Of a stretch of DNA of 64,000 nt, positions 29,487 through 45,773 are shown one piece after another. The position numbers were made by a program, and so were the translations under genes. The notes beneath the pieces were generated by a model that made no database searches, was not told the DNA's origin, and saw only the letters and a program-made list of their open reading frames with translations. Within the stretch, counting starts at the first letter, position 1; the number at the start of each line of letters is the position of its first letter. This DNA comes from Ascoidea asiatica (taxonomy: Eukaryota; Ascomycota; Saccharomycetes; Ascoideales; Ascoideaceae): NCBI GenBank assembly GCA_001600695.1, contig BCKQ01000002.1, positions 124,001-188,000 of the forward strand. The letters are read 5' to 3'.

Positions 29487-30779
29487 ATGTGCAAAGAATT
29501 GTCAGGAAAAGAAGAGAGCTTTTGTTCTGATGAAGAGGATGAGGATCTAGTAGTCGCACCTCGTGGCCACAAATCCAAAGTGCTTTTGGGATATATAGAT
29601 GTGGCTTTCAAAGATTCTGACGATGAACCTTCAATAGAGGATTCTTTTGTTGGCGGAAAACCAGTATGGCTTAATAACTCTCCTCCAAAGGATCTAAACA
29701 TTTTGAAATGCAAAATATGTTCCAAGTACATGGCTTTATTATCTCAGTCCTTCGCTCCAATAGAAGAAGCTTCATATGAAAGGGTTATTTATGTCTTTAT
29801 CTGTTTGACTAAATTTTGTCAGAGAAAACAAAAATGTGTAAAAGTCATTAAGGGAATTTTCAAAGATCCCATAAAGATGAAGAAACTAGAAGATGTAAAC
29901 TCCGTAGTGTCGGATGACAAAAAAATCAAAACTGATTTAACAAAAAATTTATTCAAAGCCCATTCTTCAAATTCAAATCCTTTTGCCACAACTTCAAATC
30001 CCTTTTCAACTCCTTTATCAAATAAGCTCCAAAATTCTGAACAGTCAGTAAAATCTAGTCAAAGTCTCTTTGAAAAAAAAGATGATATCTTATGGTCCAA
30101 TATACTTTCAAAATCTTCTGCCGAATCAAAAAATAAGAAGGAACCAGACCTAAATAGTAAGAAAGCAAATGCTTCCTTGACTACTTTTGAAGTTGATTCT
30201 AAATTGCCTAGTTTTCCTGGTTATTTTATATATATAGAAGATGAAAAGTTGAAAAAGCCGAAAGTTGATCCTCTTTTACAAAATTTAAAAATTAATAATG
30301 ATATTTTATCTGAAAATGAGGTACAGTCAATAAAAAAATCCATTGAGCATACTTCTAAAAATGATTTTCAATCAAATTCTATTTCAAAAACAATGAATGA
30401 TAAAGCTTTCCAACAGTTTCTAGAAATTACGAATTTTAATCCAAGACAAGTATTAAGATATGATTTGGGTGGAAAGCCTCTTCTTTACTCTTCAGATGAT
30501 AATATTGCTGAGATTATTCAAAAGAATTTAGTGCCAAAACCAGCATTGAATCCTAGTTCGAAAAGACGTTTTGAATTACAATTAATGCCCAAATTAATAT
30601 GTGATCTAGAAACAAATTATACAAAATCACAGATAATTTCAGATGGGATGGAATGGGGCTCTATATTTGTTTATACAGATTCGGAAGATTTTATTAGTCC
30701 TCAACAGTTCGATGAGCTTCATGTTACGTATGTAGAGGAATGGAGCGCAGTTCAATGGGACGATGCTTTGAAAATGTGA
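29487..30779 (+). CDS. TSR4: Tsr4, PDCD2-family ribosome assembly chaperone
   Basis: Tsr4 is a dedicated chaperone that co-translationally captures ribosomal protein uS5 (Rps2) for 40S assembly. The N-terminal part has VLLGYIDVAF (32-41), GGKPVWLNNSPP (56-67) and a zinc-binding pattern C75, C78 with C106, C111, C117, all typical of PDCD2 proteins. After a Ser/Lys/Asn linker the PDCD2_C domain occupies about 300-428, with FLEITNFNPRQVLRYDLGGKP beginning it and DGMEWGSIFVYT plus YVEEWSAVQWD ending it. Length is 430 (S. cerevisiae 408). The start is the first ATG, just before the acidic N-terminus. An RRPE-like element lies upstream. Confidence 0.93.
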   Translation: MCKELSGKEESFCSDEEDEDLVVAPRGHKSKVLLGYIDVAFKDSDDEPSIEDSFVGGKPVWLNNSPPKDLNILKCKICSKYMALLSQSFAPIEEASYERVIYVFICLTKFCQRKQKCVKVIKGIFKDPIKMKKLEDVNSVVSDDKKIKTDLTKNLFKAHSSNSNPFATTSNPFSTPLSNKLQNSEQSVKSSQSLFEKKDDILWSNILSKSSAESKNKKEPDLNSKKANASLTTFEVDSKLPSFPGYFIYIEDEKLKKPKVDPLLQNLKINNDILSENEVQSIKKSIEHTSKNDFQSNSISKTMNDKAFQQFLEITNFNPRQVLRYDLGGKPLLYSSDDNIAEIIQKNLVPKPALNPSSKRRFELQLMPKLICDLETNYTKSQIISDGMEWGSIFVYTDSEDFISPQQFDELHVTYVEEWSAVQWDDALKM

Positions 30780-31036
30780 CTGTGTTCTCCTATAGGGCTT
30801 GAAAAATTTGCAGAACTGATCAAATGAATGCCTTTTATTGTTTTAACAATGTGTTTGCTTTTATATATTTTAACTTGAAAAAAACATTTAAATAATTAGT
30901 GAAATTTCAACTATTATTTACTTTCGAATTTGATATTATCAATAGTTTGAGACTGTTGAACCAAATTAATTTGTACGTAAAAAAGTATTTAGAAAACAAA
31001 TATACTTATCAAATTAGTCTATTTTTTTCTATAACT

Positions 31037-34000
31037 TTAAGATTGTGGTTTTACAAATGAAGAATCTAAACCTGGAAATAAGAAAGTGACTTCGGACCAA
31101 GTTCTACCCCAAAGCTCATTTTCCGCAGCAACTAAATAATTACCAGAGCATAAGACATAAAGTATATTTTTTACTAATTCTTCTGAAGCTTCTTTTATAA
31201 TCCTATTTTTTGGTTTTCGATTTATGTGATGTTTATTGCTATGCTTAATCAAAAGTTTTATTTGTCTATCTTCATCAATGATTAATCTCTTGATAATGTC
31301 AAGAATTGATAACCAAATGTATGACAACTCACTTTCATTTTCATTTTCTAACTTATCCTTTTTAATTGCGTTTTCATTAAGGAATTTTAAGAATACTTTG
31401 CAAAGTATAGATACCAGATCAAGTTTAGATTTATTAAATCCCTCTAAATCCATCATTGCAATTTCAGGAGTTAAAAGGTCATCGCACCACTTAAATAAAA
31501 CATATTTGAAAATACCATAAACAGTTAAATATTTTATTTTTTTTATGTCTAATGATAGTAAAATATTTCCTAAAGTTGTTATTGCAAAATTTCTGATTTT
31601 TTTACATGGATTTAAAGCTTGATGTGATATAGCTTGAATTATGGAATACCATAAACTAAATTTACTTTGTTCTTCGTAAATAATAAAAGTTTCTGTATTT
31701 ATAAGATTGGAGAGAGAAATTGTTAATTCAATAGATTTAATGGAAGTATTGATTATTTCCTCGTATTGTTTTTCAGACTTGGCTCCAACAGATCCTTTTG
31801 AAGAGATCTCATCCAATAGACCTAGTAAAAACATAAAATTTTCCGGAATCACATATTCGCTATAATTCTTGATTACTGTATCTGTAAATTTATAAATGTT
31901 TCTCATATATTTTACAGAAGATGCATAGCTTCTTAAAATTTTCCAATAATGTTCATTTTGCATCAAACAGTCAAGAAAAGTTTTTTGTTCTTGCTGTTCC
32001 CATGATACATTCCGCAATAATAACGCCTTTAAGGGAATTAAAACTGCATATCCTTGTTTATCTAAAGTATCTATATTGATCTTACTCAATTGGCCCAATG
32101 AAACTTTCAAGAATTCTTCACTTTGATTAACCGGAATTTTACAGCTAGTAAGTAATATAAGTTCATAAGTAATTAATCTTATAAGAGTTTCTTGAGTTAA
32201 AATCAACTTTTGACTTTCGTTGAGAAGTAGGATGTTATTTACCTTGGAGGCAATTACTTCAATTATTCCATCATTATTTGAATCTTGCGGCAAAGAAAAG
32301 CACACACATAATTCTATTATAAATAATAATTCGCTTTCAAAATATCTTTCGTTTTTCCTTGAATATTCTGGAATTAGCTCTAAGAAGATATCTAGAAATT
32401 GCCTCATCTTGTTGCTTGAAAGTGTAGTTAGATTTATAATGATTAAATTTATGTCCTTCAAGTTAATACAATCCATTGTGGATAAAGTACTATCAATTTC
32501 TTCACTAGTAGGCTCTGGAGGCTCGTCCGAGTAGCCTCTTAAAAGAGATGAAAGAGTTCCAAATAAACTGGTCTCTTTAGTTGAGTCCAACTCAGAATTA
32601 CTTAAAGATTTATCAACTAAGTACTGAGGTTTTGGTTCCGGCAACTTTTTTAAACCACTTTTTCTTTGAAATCGAGGGAAAAATTGATTAGGGTCGATTA
32701 GACATAGTTCAAAAAGTTTCAATAAAATGCATAAAAATGATTTCCAGGAATTTGTTAAATTATTGTAATTACAGTTTCTCAAAACTCGAAAAAAAACGAC
32801 TGTTGATAATTGAGCCTTATAATTTTTACCAAATGATACTGCCACTTCACTAACTGTTATCACGTCAACTTTGTTTCGTTTAACCATGATTAGATTTTTA
32901 CAAGGATCCAAATCAGAATCCTCTTCTCCAGGAATTTCGACTTCTTTATTGGGCAGTTCAATTTGAGCCAATTCTTCTTCTTCAGTTTCAATTCTGATTT
33001 GAGTTATAGGAATTGAATCAGTAATATCATCCTCCTTAGAGTAATCAAAATATGCATCTTGTTGAGATATCTGGAATGCATTATTTATCTCACCACTCAG
33101 ATAATTACTTTGAAGGTCAAAGCTTATTAATGTTGTAAGGCCACCAAGCTCTACTAAGATGCAATCCACAACATCATGTAATTCAAAATAGTTAGCAATT
33201 ATTGCACACTTATCAATTGTTGCTATCATTTTATTCATTATTTGATCATCCTGGGCTTCTCTGAAAATAGTAATAAACGTTTGAACAAGTGCAAGACACA
33301 GTGATTGAAATAATAGCTTATCGAACTGGATTAAGAATGGAAAATTTTCTTCTGATGAAAGAAGATCATTAATATCAGTATTTTTGATTTCTGTTTCAAA
33401 TTTTTCATCGGAGTCAATTAAATACTCGTTTATATTTAAGAACTTTTCATCATATTTAACTTTATGAAGCAATTCATTCCACGAGGCATCAAACCATTTA
33501 TTAGACCCCTCATGCTCTTCGGGTAATATTATTTCTTTCAATTTTATATCTTTATATATTGCTTCCAAGTACCAAGTAGGATAATCTTTTCCATTATATG
33601 TTCCTTTGAGATTTTTTTGAAACTCAAGGATAGTCATTTGCTTTTTAACTTTAGTGGAATGTAAATCAGTATTGAGCATAATAATCGCGTAACTTAATAC
33701 AAAAACACTATCCTTATCAGGGGTAACTTGCTCTTTCTCCATATTATTTTTTGATTCTAATGATTTTTCTTCACCAAAAGTTTTATTATATTTTTGATCT
33801 TCCACATATTTCTCTCCAAAAATTTCAACTATTCTCTCGATTTGTTGTGACTCACCAGGAAGTCTAAACTTCCTTAATATTAATCTTAAAGCCTCATCAA
33901 CTCTAAGATTTTTAAAATTAAACATAAAAATAAATTCTCTCAACATTTCAATATTCTTCTTTTTCCCAAAAAATTCACCTATTGCTTTTTTATTAATTAT

Positions 34001-36328
34001 TTCGAAATTTAAATGAAAGAATCTACCTATTTTTTTATTTCTAGCTTTTTCTGAATCGTGTTTAGAAAAAAAAATATTTTTTTCTTCAAGCAATTTAATA
34101 CCTTTTATAATTGCCTTGTCATCATCAGGCTTATTGAAATTATAAAGGATAGTAAGAAATTCTGTTTTCAATTGTTTTGAACGAACCAAAGATTTAGTTA
34201 AGTTGTGAAATTTAGAATCTCTATTTATATTAGGAATATCCGTAAAAGATATATTACTTTTTTTCAAATATTTAACCCTTAAATTTATATTTTCAATGAA
34301 TTTACAGATACCATCAAGGCACATCGGAGGAACAGATTGAGTGGTAAATATTGAAGAAGATGATAAACTTAATTTATTTAAAAACAACAATAAGTTCAAA
34401 GCAAGATTTGAGTTTGAAAAATTTTTACAATCAAATTTTATAAATAAATTTAAAAAAAAAAATTGAGATCTAGTCCATAAAAGACTTAAAGATTCAATTA
34501 ATCTTTCTTTGGAAATTGCAGATCTTTGTAAAGTATTGTTAGAAAAAGCAGTAATTGGAGTAACAGTATTTGATCTTGAAAGTAATGGATCAGGAATATT
34601 TAAAAGTCTTGAATTTTCATTTTTTTCAAAAGATGTAATAGGAGCATTCTTATTTTCAATTATTGAACTATTATTATTGTTAATACTACTGTTATTGGTA
34701 ATAGAGTTATCAGAATTACTACCGACGTTATTAATTGAATTAGAAGATATCGAATCAGTCAAAAAAAATTCATAAGGTAAAATAGATTTTAATATATTAT
34801 TAAAAGCAAAATGAAATTGGGCATTTAAATGATCACCTAATAAAATAAATAAAGTATTGAAACATTGTAGAGCAGAAGACAACAAATTAATATTTGTATT
34901 TGAATTTGAATCATAATCCTTATTCAAAATTATTGAAAATAAATATTTTGGCAAATTATTTTGAAATAAATAAAATAATTTTTTTTTATAATTCAAAAAA
35001 AAATTATTTCCAACAATTTGTAGAGAAGAATTTATTAAATCTAAAGCTAATAATTTAGTTGATTCAGTATTATAATATTTTTGTTCGGGAGATAATATTG
35101 AAATTAAAATTGATAAATATTGCTGAATCGCTGAATAATTGAATGGGGATGAATCTGTATCATTATTAATATTTGAAAATTTTTTTGAATTAAAAGTTGT
35201 GAATAGTTTAAAATTATAGGAAAATAATAATAGTTTTGATGATTGAGATAGTAAATGATTTCTTTTTTTATTTGTTGCCAAAGTTAAAGTTGTTTGAAAA
35301 ATTTGAATAATTGAATTATTTGATAAATTTGAAAAATTAATTGATAAAGAGTTTATTAGAATCAAATTTAAAAGATTAATCAAATTTAATAACACAACAT
35401 CATCAAAAGATTGATCAGAAGCTTGAAATTTACAACGAGTTAAAGCTGATAATAATTCGGATACAATTGAAATATTTAAATTATCAAGGATTAAAATTTT
35501 ATAATTTATAAAAATTGATAAAGAGTTTAAGGCTAAATTTGTCAAGTAACTTGAAGTTGAAGAAGATTGAATTAATAATAAAAAGGGTTGTAAAATAGTT
35601 AAAATATCTAAATTTTCTAAAGAATCTATGTTTAAGACAATTAGTTTTAATTCTAAAAATGCGGAAAGCAAAGAGGTATTTGAGGAAGCCGAATTTGATA
35701 TTGATTTATTTGAATTTAAATTTGAATTTCTATTTAGGTTTAAATTTAGGTTTAATTTTGATTTTGTTTTTGATTTTAATTTTTGTTTTTGTTTATGTTT
35801 TGATTGAGATTTCGAATTATTATTATTATTATCATTAGTGTTATTGTTATTATTATTATTGTTTTTATTATCAATTAAGTAATTGATTGAATTATCTTCA
35901 GAAGATTTACTTTTAATTGAATTTAAATTTTGATCAATATCTTGAAGAATTATATTAGAATGATTTAAATTATGAGAATCATCAATTGGAAGTTCAGAAA
36001 ACAAATTAATTGTATTTAAATTTAAAGTTGAAGAAGTTAATATCGAAGCAATATTTGATTGAGGAAATTTTGATTCTTTTCTTAATTCATTGATTATTTT
36101 AAAACATTGATTTATAATTATTGTTATCGGATCCATGGATAGAGATATTGAACCTTGATTTGAATCATAAGTATCATAAGTTAAATCTTCTTTCAAAACA
36201 GTTAAACGATTTGTAGAAGTTGGAGACATTGAAGATTGAAATAATTGAATTGATTTATGACGTTGATGTTTTAATTTAACCATGGAATCTGTTTGATTTT
36301 CATTTTGATTATTATCATTATTATTATA

Positions 36329-36405
<77 letters not shown>

Positions 36406-36706
36406 CTTGATCATTATCTTGATATTCAGATTCAGATTCCAAATGATTTAGGGATTCTTCACGAATAATATTAATTGGATCTTTTAGATGATTTTGATTA
36501 GGAAATTGTTCGAAATTCAAATTATTTGAAGGTTTTTCAAAACTATCTTCATTAGACAAAATGGGGTTTATTTCTCCGTTAGAATTCTGACTACCACTAG
36601 GAATATCATCAGTATTAGTATTAATCTCTATCTCTGAATTTTGAGTATGGATACCATCATTGATGTCTAAATGCTTTAAATCTGGAATGGGCATGGTATC
36701 ATCCAT
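31037..36706 (-). CDS. GEA2: Gea1/Gea2-type ARF guanine-nucleotide exchange factor
   Basis: Gea1/Gea2 (GBF1 family) activate Arf1 at the Golgi with a Sec7 domain and are brefeldin A targets. The N-terminal DCB region starts with MDPITIIINQCFKI at residue 191, as in Gea2, followed by LKLIVLNIDSLENLDIL. The Sec7 domain spans about 858-1065, with the catalytic glutamate E952 in FRLPGESQQIER and NTDLHSTKVKKQM, then NGKDYPTWYLEAIY and ILPEEHEG, which are Gea-type rather than Sec7-type. HDS-like helical regions follow. At 1889 residues it is longer than Gea1/Gea2 (1408/1459). Much of the excess is a 190-residue Asn-rich extension before the conserved start, so an internal start at 36136 is possible. 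Only one Gea gene is in the window; the symbol stands for the Gea1/Gea2 pair. Confidence 0.9.
36329..36402 (-). repeat. AAT trinucleotide repeat coding polyasparagine in GEA
   Basis: About 24 AAT codons in a row (read on the minus strand), almost without AAC, in the N-terminal extension. Confidence 0.85.
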
Positions 36707-37982
36707 GATTTATAGTAAAAAGTACAGATTAAGGCCAGAAATGCAATTGTGATAGAAATAAAAGCACCAAAGTCTATTTACCCAATTTAAAAATGCCACG
36801 ATTCTATTGTATGAGAAACAGAAAACTCTTTATGATCAAATATATATCTAACTATATTGCACAATATATTATTTTGTTACATGCAATATAACAATTACGT
36901 AGTAAATATGAAATAGTACAGTATTTGATTATATCGTCGTTTCGCTGAATGCAATCAATCAACAAGTTTACAGTGAACAGTTAATAAGCCAACGATACTT
37001 TTTCATGATAACAGCTACGGAGCACGTATGAAAATACAGTAATCATCCATCACCTACGTACTCGGCAGACAACGGTCCATCTTTACCCATAAACCAGATG
37101 CTATGTAAAGTCACATGTCACTAACTAGTTTTTACCCAGGACTCTTTAGATTCTTGAGCCATAAGCAAGAAGGTGATGTGAAAATTCTTTAGCCTACAGC
37201 CCATAGCATACTAATAGTGACCGTGGTAGTATTGAAACTTTAGGGCAAGAAAGACGATAACTACGCGCTGAATAACGTAATTAGCCTTAGAATTATCGAT
37301 CTTGGCCAGTTCTCGCTGTCCATAACAAGGAGATTTCATTAATAACTTTTCTTTTTTACATGCAAATAATATGGCATATGGAACCTGCACATGATAATTT
37401 TTATTAAATCATTTAGAGAACTCATTAAGCAGGTCTCCAATAAGGCACGTGCTAAATATTACAAAAGAAGACCAGATATTTGGGTATTCTCTGACTGGCT
37501 AGAAAAAAGCAGAATGTTGGATTTTTTTCTTTGGTGGTCCCCGCAGCTCGAACCACACAGATCTCGATGGTAAAGCTTGCATTACTGCCGATCGGCACTC
37601 GATGGAAACTTCCTGGAGAAGGAACTGAAGAAAAGAAAAGAGTTGAATAGTTGTTGAGTCGAGAAGATGTTCTTTCTGCTGCTCTTGCTGCCACACTCAT
37701 GCTATTTCTTCAGTGGAATATGGGTTCTTACTCTTGATCCCAAACAATACAGCTGTACTGCCAAAATCCCCCAATGATCTGTGATAAGTAAAAATGATAT
37801 AAATACTCAGCAGTTACTCCATTAAAATCAATATTATTGATTATACAATTTTAATGTTTTGTTTTATTCTATAAAAAAAATCAGAAATCATTTTATAACA
37901 ACATATACATAAAATCTAAAATCAAGATTCAAATATATCTGTTCTTTTTTTTCAAATAATCAATAAGGTACCGATTTTAAAG
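36707..37982. other. 1.3 kb intergenic region, GEA promoter and upstream of a membrane-protein gene
   Basis: No convincing gene. The stretch 37000-37750 is GC-richer than coding DNA here and has short overlapping open frames on both strands that look accidental. It includes a perfect 12-bp palindrome TGCCGATCGGCA (37586-37597) between two copies of CTCGATGG (37563-37570 and 37598-37605), and an E-box GCACGTGC near 37446. Confidence 0.45.
37586..37597. promoter_or_regulatory. 12-bp perfect palindrome with flanking direct repeats
   Basis: TGCCGATCGGCA reads the same on both strands. CTCGATGG lies 15 bases before it and directly after it. The form suits a dimeric zinc-cluster factor, but no known site was recognised. 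Confidence 0.35.
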
Positions 37983-38550
37983 ATGGTGAAATTAGTCTCA
38001 TGCTTAGATTCAATACTAGTAGAATTTCTATTTCCTCTATCTCCCATAATAACCATCTTCATGTTACGTGATTTTGTCTTTTATCTTGATTTTTCACCAT
38101 CTTTACCAATAGATTTGAATATTATTAATTCAATTCCTATAGAATTATCTTCTTTTTCTAGTATGTTTTTTCTTGAAGTCATTCATATTTATCTATCACT
38201 ATCTTTTTCTTTTTATTATTCCGTATATTACTTATTATACTAACAATATTATTAATATCCAATATTTTTCAGATTATTCCATTTTTACAAAAATCTCAAA
38301 ATTACAATCAAATTCAATTCTTGATAAAATATTAAATATCATTATATTGTCAACATATTTTTTTTTAATTCTTTGTTCGCTTATTTATTCATTAACTTTT
38401 TTCATATTTTGTATCTTAATCACTTTCAATAAAAAATGGTCAAAAATCTCTTTTTTATTTTCCGATGTTTTCAAATTAGATCAATCAATCGTTTATCCTA
38501 TATTGTTCTTTTTGGTTTCATTACTTTCAATCAATCTTTTATATATTTAA
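37983..38550 (+). CDS. small hydrophobic membrane protein with one intron, family unknown
   Basis: Two overlapping frames become one 151-residue protein when the segment 38161-38272 is removed (exons 37983-38160 and 38273-38550). The intron is a model yeast intron: donor GTATGT, perfect TACTAAC at 38238-38244 and acceptor TTTTCAG. The product starts MVKLVSCLDSILVEFLFP and has three strongly hydrophobic stretches at about 11-35, 79-111 (long enough for one or two spans) and 132-151, with a Lys-containing loop NKKWSK after the second. It is therefore probably an integral membrane protein. I do not recognise the family. It lies between the GEA promoter and TUS1, transcribed towards TUS1. Confidence 0.7.
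38161..38272 (+). other. intron of the small membrane-protein gene
   Basis: 112 bases with GTATGT donor, TACTAAC branch site 28 bases before the end and TTTTCAG acceptor. Confidence 0.82.
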
Positions 38551-39023
38551 GAGTTCAAAGCTTAAAATTATTTTTTCTTGTTAGGTAAAACTTAACTAAA
38601 TACTTTATTTCCGTCATTCAAGAAGTATTTTACTACAGTAAATTTGGTTTCTTTCCGTACATTTCATACCAGCCCCATTATCCATTATCCATTATTTGTG
38701 ATCCTCAGTATTCCCAGTATTTTCATTATCTCCTATATTTCCAATATCTCTAATCTTTAGCATTTTTAGCATTTACACCAATTATACCACTCTAAATAGC
38801 ATCCTTAATTCAATATAGACTATATAAACGATATATAAAGCATTTTAATCATATTACAAACTACTTTACTAATTTAAATATTCATATAATAAAGTAATCA
38901 ATCAATACTTTACAAAGTCCAACGAAAACAAAAAATAAAAAGAATTTATTAAAACTTATCAACAAAGTCCTAAGGTCTTGCCTCTACCATTGTTGAAATT
39001 TTATCTTATATATAACTAATTTT
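38551..39023. other. convergent intergenic region
   Basis: Contains short repeated words (CCATTATCCATTATC near 38679-38694, and TATTTCCAATATCTC-type runs near 38730). No gene is seen. Confidence 0.5.
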
Positions 39024-43652
<4,629 letters not shown>

Positions 43653-44072
43653 TCTAGAAATTAATGAATAGAACTATTTATTGCAAGATATTTTAGGTTT
43701 TCAAGAATTTTTACCTAGGAATAAATGAGAATAATAATATCTGTTATTATTTATGCGAAGAGAAATATGTTTTTGAAGCAAACAAAGCTAAAATGAGACT
43801 AGTAGTTACTCTCAAAACCGTTAGAGATACGTTAGAATTAATATTGAGATTTAATGAGAGTGAAAATAAAGCAGAGTGATAGTATTAGTTGAATTAGAGC
43901 CTACATGAAAAAAAGCTATAAATCAAATATGTAAAACAGAAAAAAAAACTATAATTTTCCCTTTATTTCTTTTGCAATAGCTGTTGTTGCTCTTGATAAT
44001 AAATTTAGATTTATTTTTTGTTTTGATGTTGATAAAGGAAGTTTATAAAAGACCGGTAAAGTTGTCACTCAA

Positions 44073-44080
44073 CACGAAAA
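44073..44080 (+). promoter_or_regulatory. SCB-like element in the TUS1 promoter
   Basis: CACGAAAA, the SBF consensus, 421 bases upstream of the TUS1 start. Confidence 0.45.
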
Positions 44081-44532
44081 AGGTAATTAGCCATGAAAGT
44101 GCCACTATGTGGCTATGTGAGCATGGCGGTGCTAATAGCACCCAGCCCCAGATTCGTTGCCAGTTTCACACCCGTGCAGGTACTGTATCACTGATTCAGT
44201 CACTGATTTGGTAGAAACCTCTCGCCATTTTTCCATACTTTAGCGAAATTATCAATATGCTATCTCTTTACTTTAGCGTTGCTTCACACAAAGTCTTTAG
44301 TGTTTTCTGAATATTGAACCTCCTGCGACATTATCGATATTTGAATGTTCAATTTATGAAAGGTTTTGGAACTTTTATAAAGGATCAATTGAAATTTTAC
44401 TTTTAACTAAATTGCTGGCATTATTTATTGCAGTTAATTTACAGAACATTAGTATCATATATCACGGGATCCCCTTTCCTTTTCACAAGCCTACTGTAAG
44501 TGATTTTTTTGAATAAGGGTGAACTGGTGAAC

Positions 44533-44543
44533 GCGACGCGTAT
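44533..44543 (+). promoter_or_regulatory. double MCB element upstream of MMS21
   Basis: ACGCGACGCGT holds one ACGCG core followed by a perfect MluI/MCB box ACGCGT, 188 bases before the MMS21 start. Confidence 0.6.
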
Positions 44544-44730
44544 TTCACCTCTGGTAATATTAATTTTTCGATTAGCGGGCAATACTGATATCAATAAAGT
44601 AAATATATTTTTTTCAAAATGATTTTGGTTAATTTAGTGTTGCAATTAATTAAATTTTTTAATAAATTTACTATCCCTATTTATTTACAAAAAGATTACA
44701 GAACGGTTAGTTTGAAGTTACTTTGAAAAT

Positions 44731-45651
44731 ATGGAATTGCCTGAGTATTTTCCTTTTACCAAAGATGCTTTGAGTATTTTAAATGAAGTATCATTGGACA
44801 TTGATCAGGATTTCAGTGAATTGAAGGATGATCTTAAAAAGTTTACTTTAGAATATTTCACAGAATATGATTACAATGATAAAGAAGTTTTAGATCAGAC
44901 ACTTTCTACTTTGAAAAAAGTGATTATAATGGATAAATATACAAAATTATATAAGAACTCTTTGCAGCGAACAAAAGGAAATTTCAGAGCTAAATTGAGG
45001 GAAGAAGATCCTTTAAGTTATAAAACTTTGCCCTATTATAATAATTTGACAGATCATCCTCCTTCTTTAACTAAAACTTTTGATGAAAATTTAAAATCTG
45101 AAGTAAATCAGGTTACTTTATCAACCCTATTCAATAATGATGAATATTTTACAAATATTAAAAATTCACTTTTTGTAACTGAGCATCCTTTAGAACCTTT
45201 ACCTAAAAAATCTGAAGATTTATCTGATTTACTTTCACCAAACATAGCTGAAAGTCATGATCAATCAAATGATACTGAAAAAAATTATTCTTTACCAAAC
45301 TTTGATGAATTTATAAAGCAAATCAGAAATAGTCCTATTCATGATGGTGAGGATGATGATGATGAAATCCTTGAATCTGGGGGAAAAATTTCTTTACTTT
45401 GCCCTATTTCAAGAACTCAATTTGTCGAACCTGTCATATCAAGAAAATGTAATCATACTTTTTCAAAACAATCATTACTAGAGTTATTAACTAATTCTGA
45501 AGGTGCATCTTGCCCTGTCCCAGGTTGCGATTCAAGCCTATTCCAACGTGATTTCAAACATGATAATCTAATGGAGCTAAGAATTAAAAGTTATAATAAA
45601 ATTAAAGCCAAAGAAAGATTGCAAAAAGACAAAGAACTTGAATCAATTTAA
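44731..45651 (+). CDS. MMS21: Mms21/Nse2 SUMO ligase of the Smc5/6 complex
   Basis: Mms21 is the SP-RING E3 SUMO ligase that binds the Smc5 arm and acts in replication-linked recombination repair. The SP-RING is at 222-275, with C224, C240, H242, C261 and C266. The spacing C-x-H ... C-x4-C is that of S. cerevisiae Mms21 (C200, H202, C221, C226). The region KISLLCPISRTQFVEPVISR precedes it. The N-terminal half is helical, as expected for the Smc5-binding part. Length is 306 (S. cerevisiae 267), the difference being an acidic linker around 160-215. The start is the first ATG. The MCB pair upstream fits S-phase expression. Confidence 0.93.
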   Translation: MELPEYFPFTKDALSILNEVSLDIDQDFSELKDDLKKFTLEYFTEYDYNDKEVLDQTLSTLKKVIIMDKYTKLYKNSLQRTKGNFRAKLREEDPLSYKTLPYYNNLTDHPPSLTKTFDENLKSEVNQVTLSTLFNNDEYFTNIKNSLFVTEHPLEPLPKKSEDLSDLLSPNIAESHDQSNDTEKNYSLPNFDEFIKQIRNSPIHDGEDDDDEILESGGKISLLCPISRTQFVEPVISRKCNHTFSKQSLLELLTNSEGASCPVPGCDSSLFQRDFKHDNLMELRIKSYNKIKAKERLQKDKELESI

Positions 45652-45773
45652 CCTAATTTATATAACTTTTTTTTATTAACTTTATTTTATTTTCAATATA
45701 TAAATATATACATATCTGTACAATAGCACATTTTTTTTTCATAATAGAAAAATAATAACCATTTTCTAATCAG

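Larger units (their letters stand above)
43653..44730. promoter_or_regulatory. TUS1/MMS21 divergent promoter region
   Basis: A 1078-base gap. It has a GC-richer patch at 44080-44180, an SCB-like and an MCB-like element (listed separately), and no convincing gene; the open frame at 43984-44214 has no recognisable content. Confidence 0.55.

Noticed and set aside
37540-37570. GGTTCGAGC on the minus strand as a tRNA T loop
   Set aside because: Flanking bases do not form a T stem or an acceptor stem.
37391-37700. Overlapping open frames on both strands
   Set aside because: Short, mutually overlapping in a GC-richer patch where stops are rarer, with no family-like motif.
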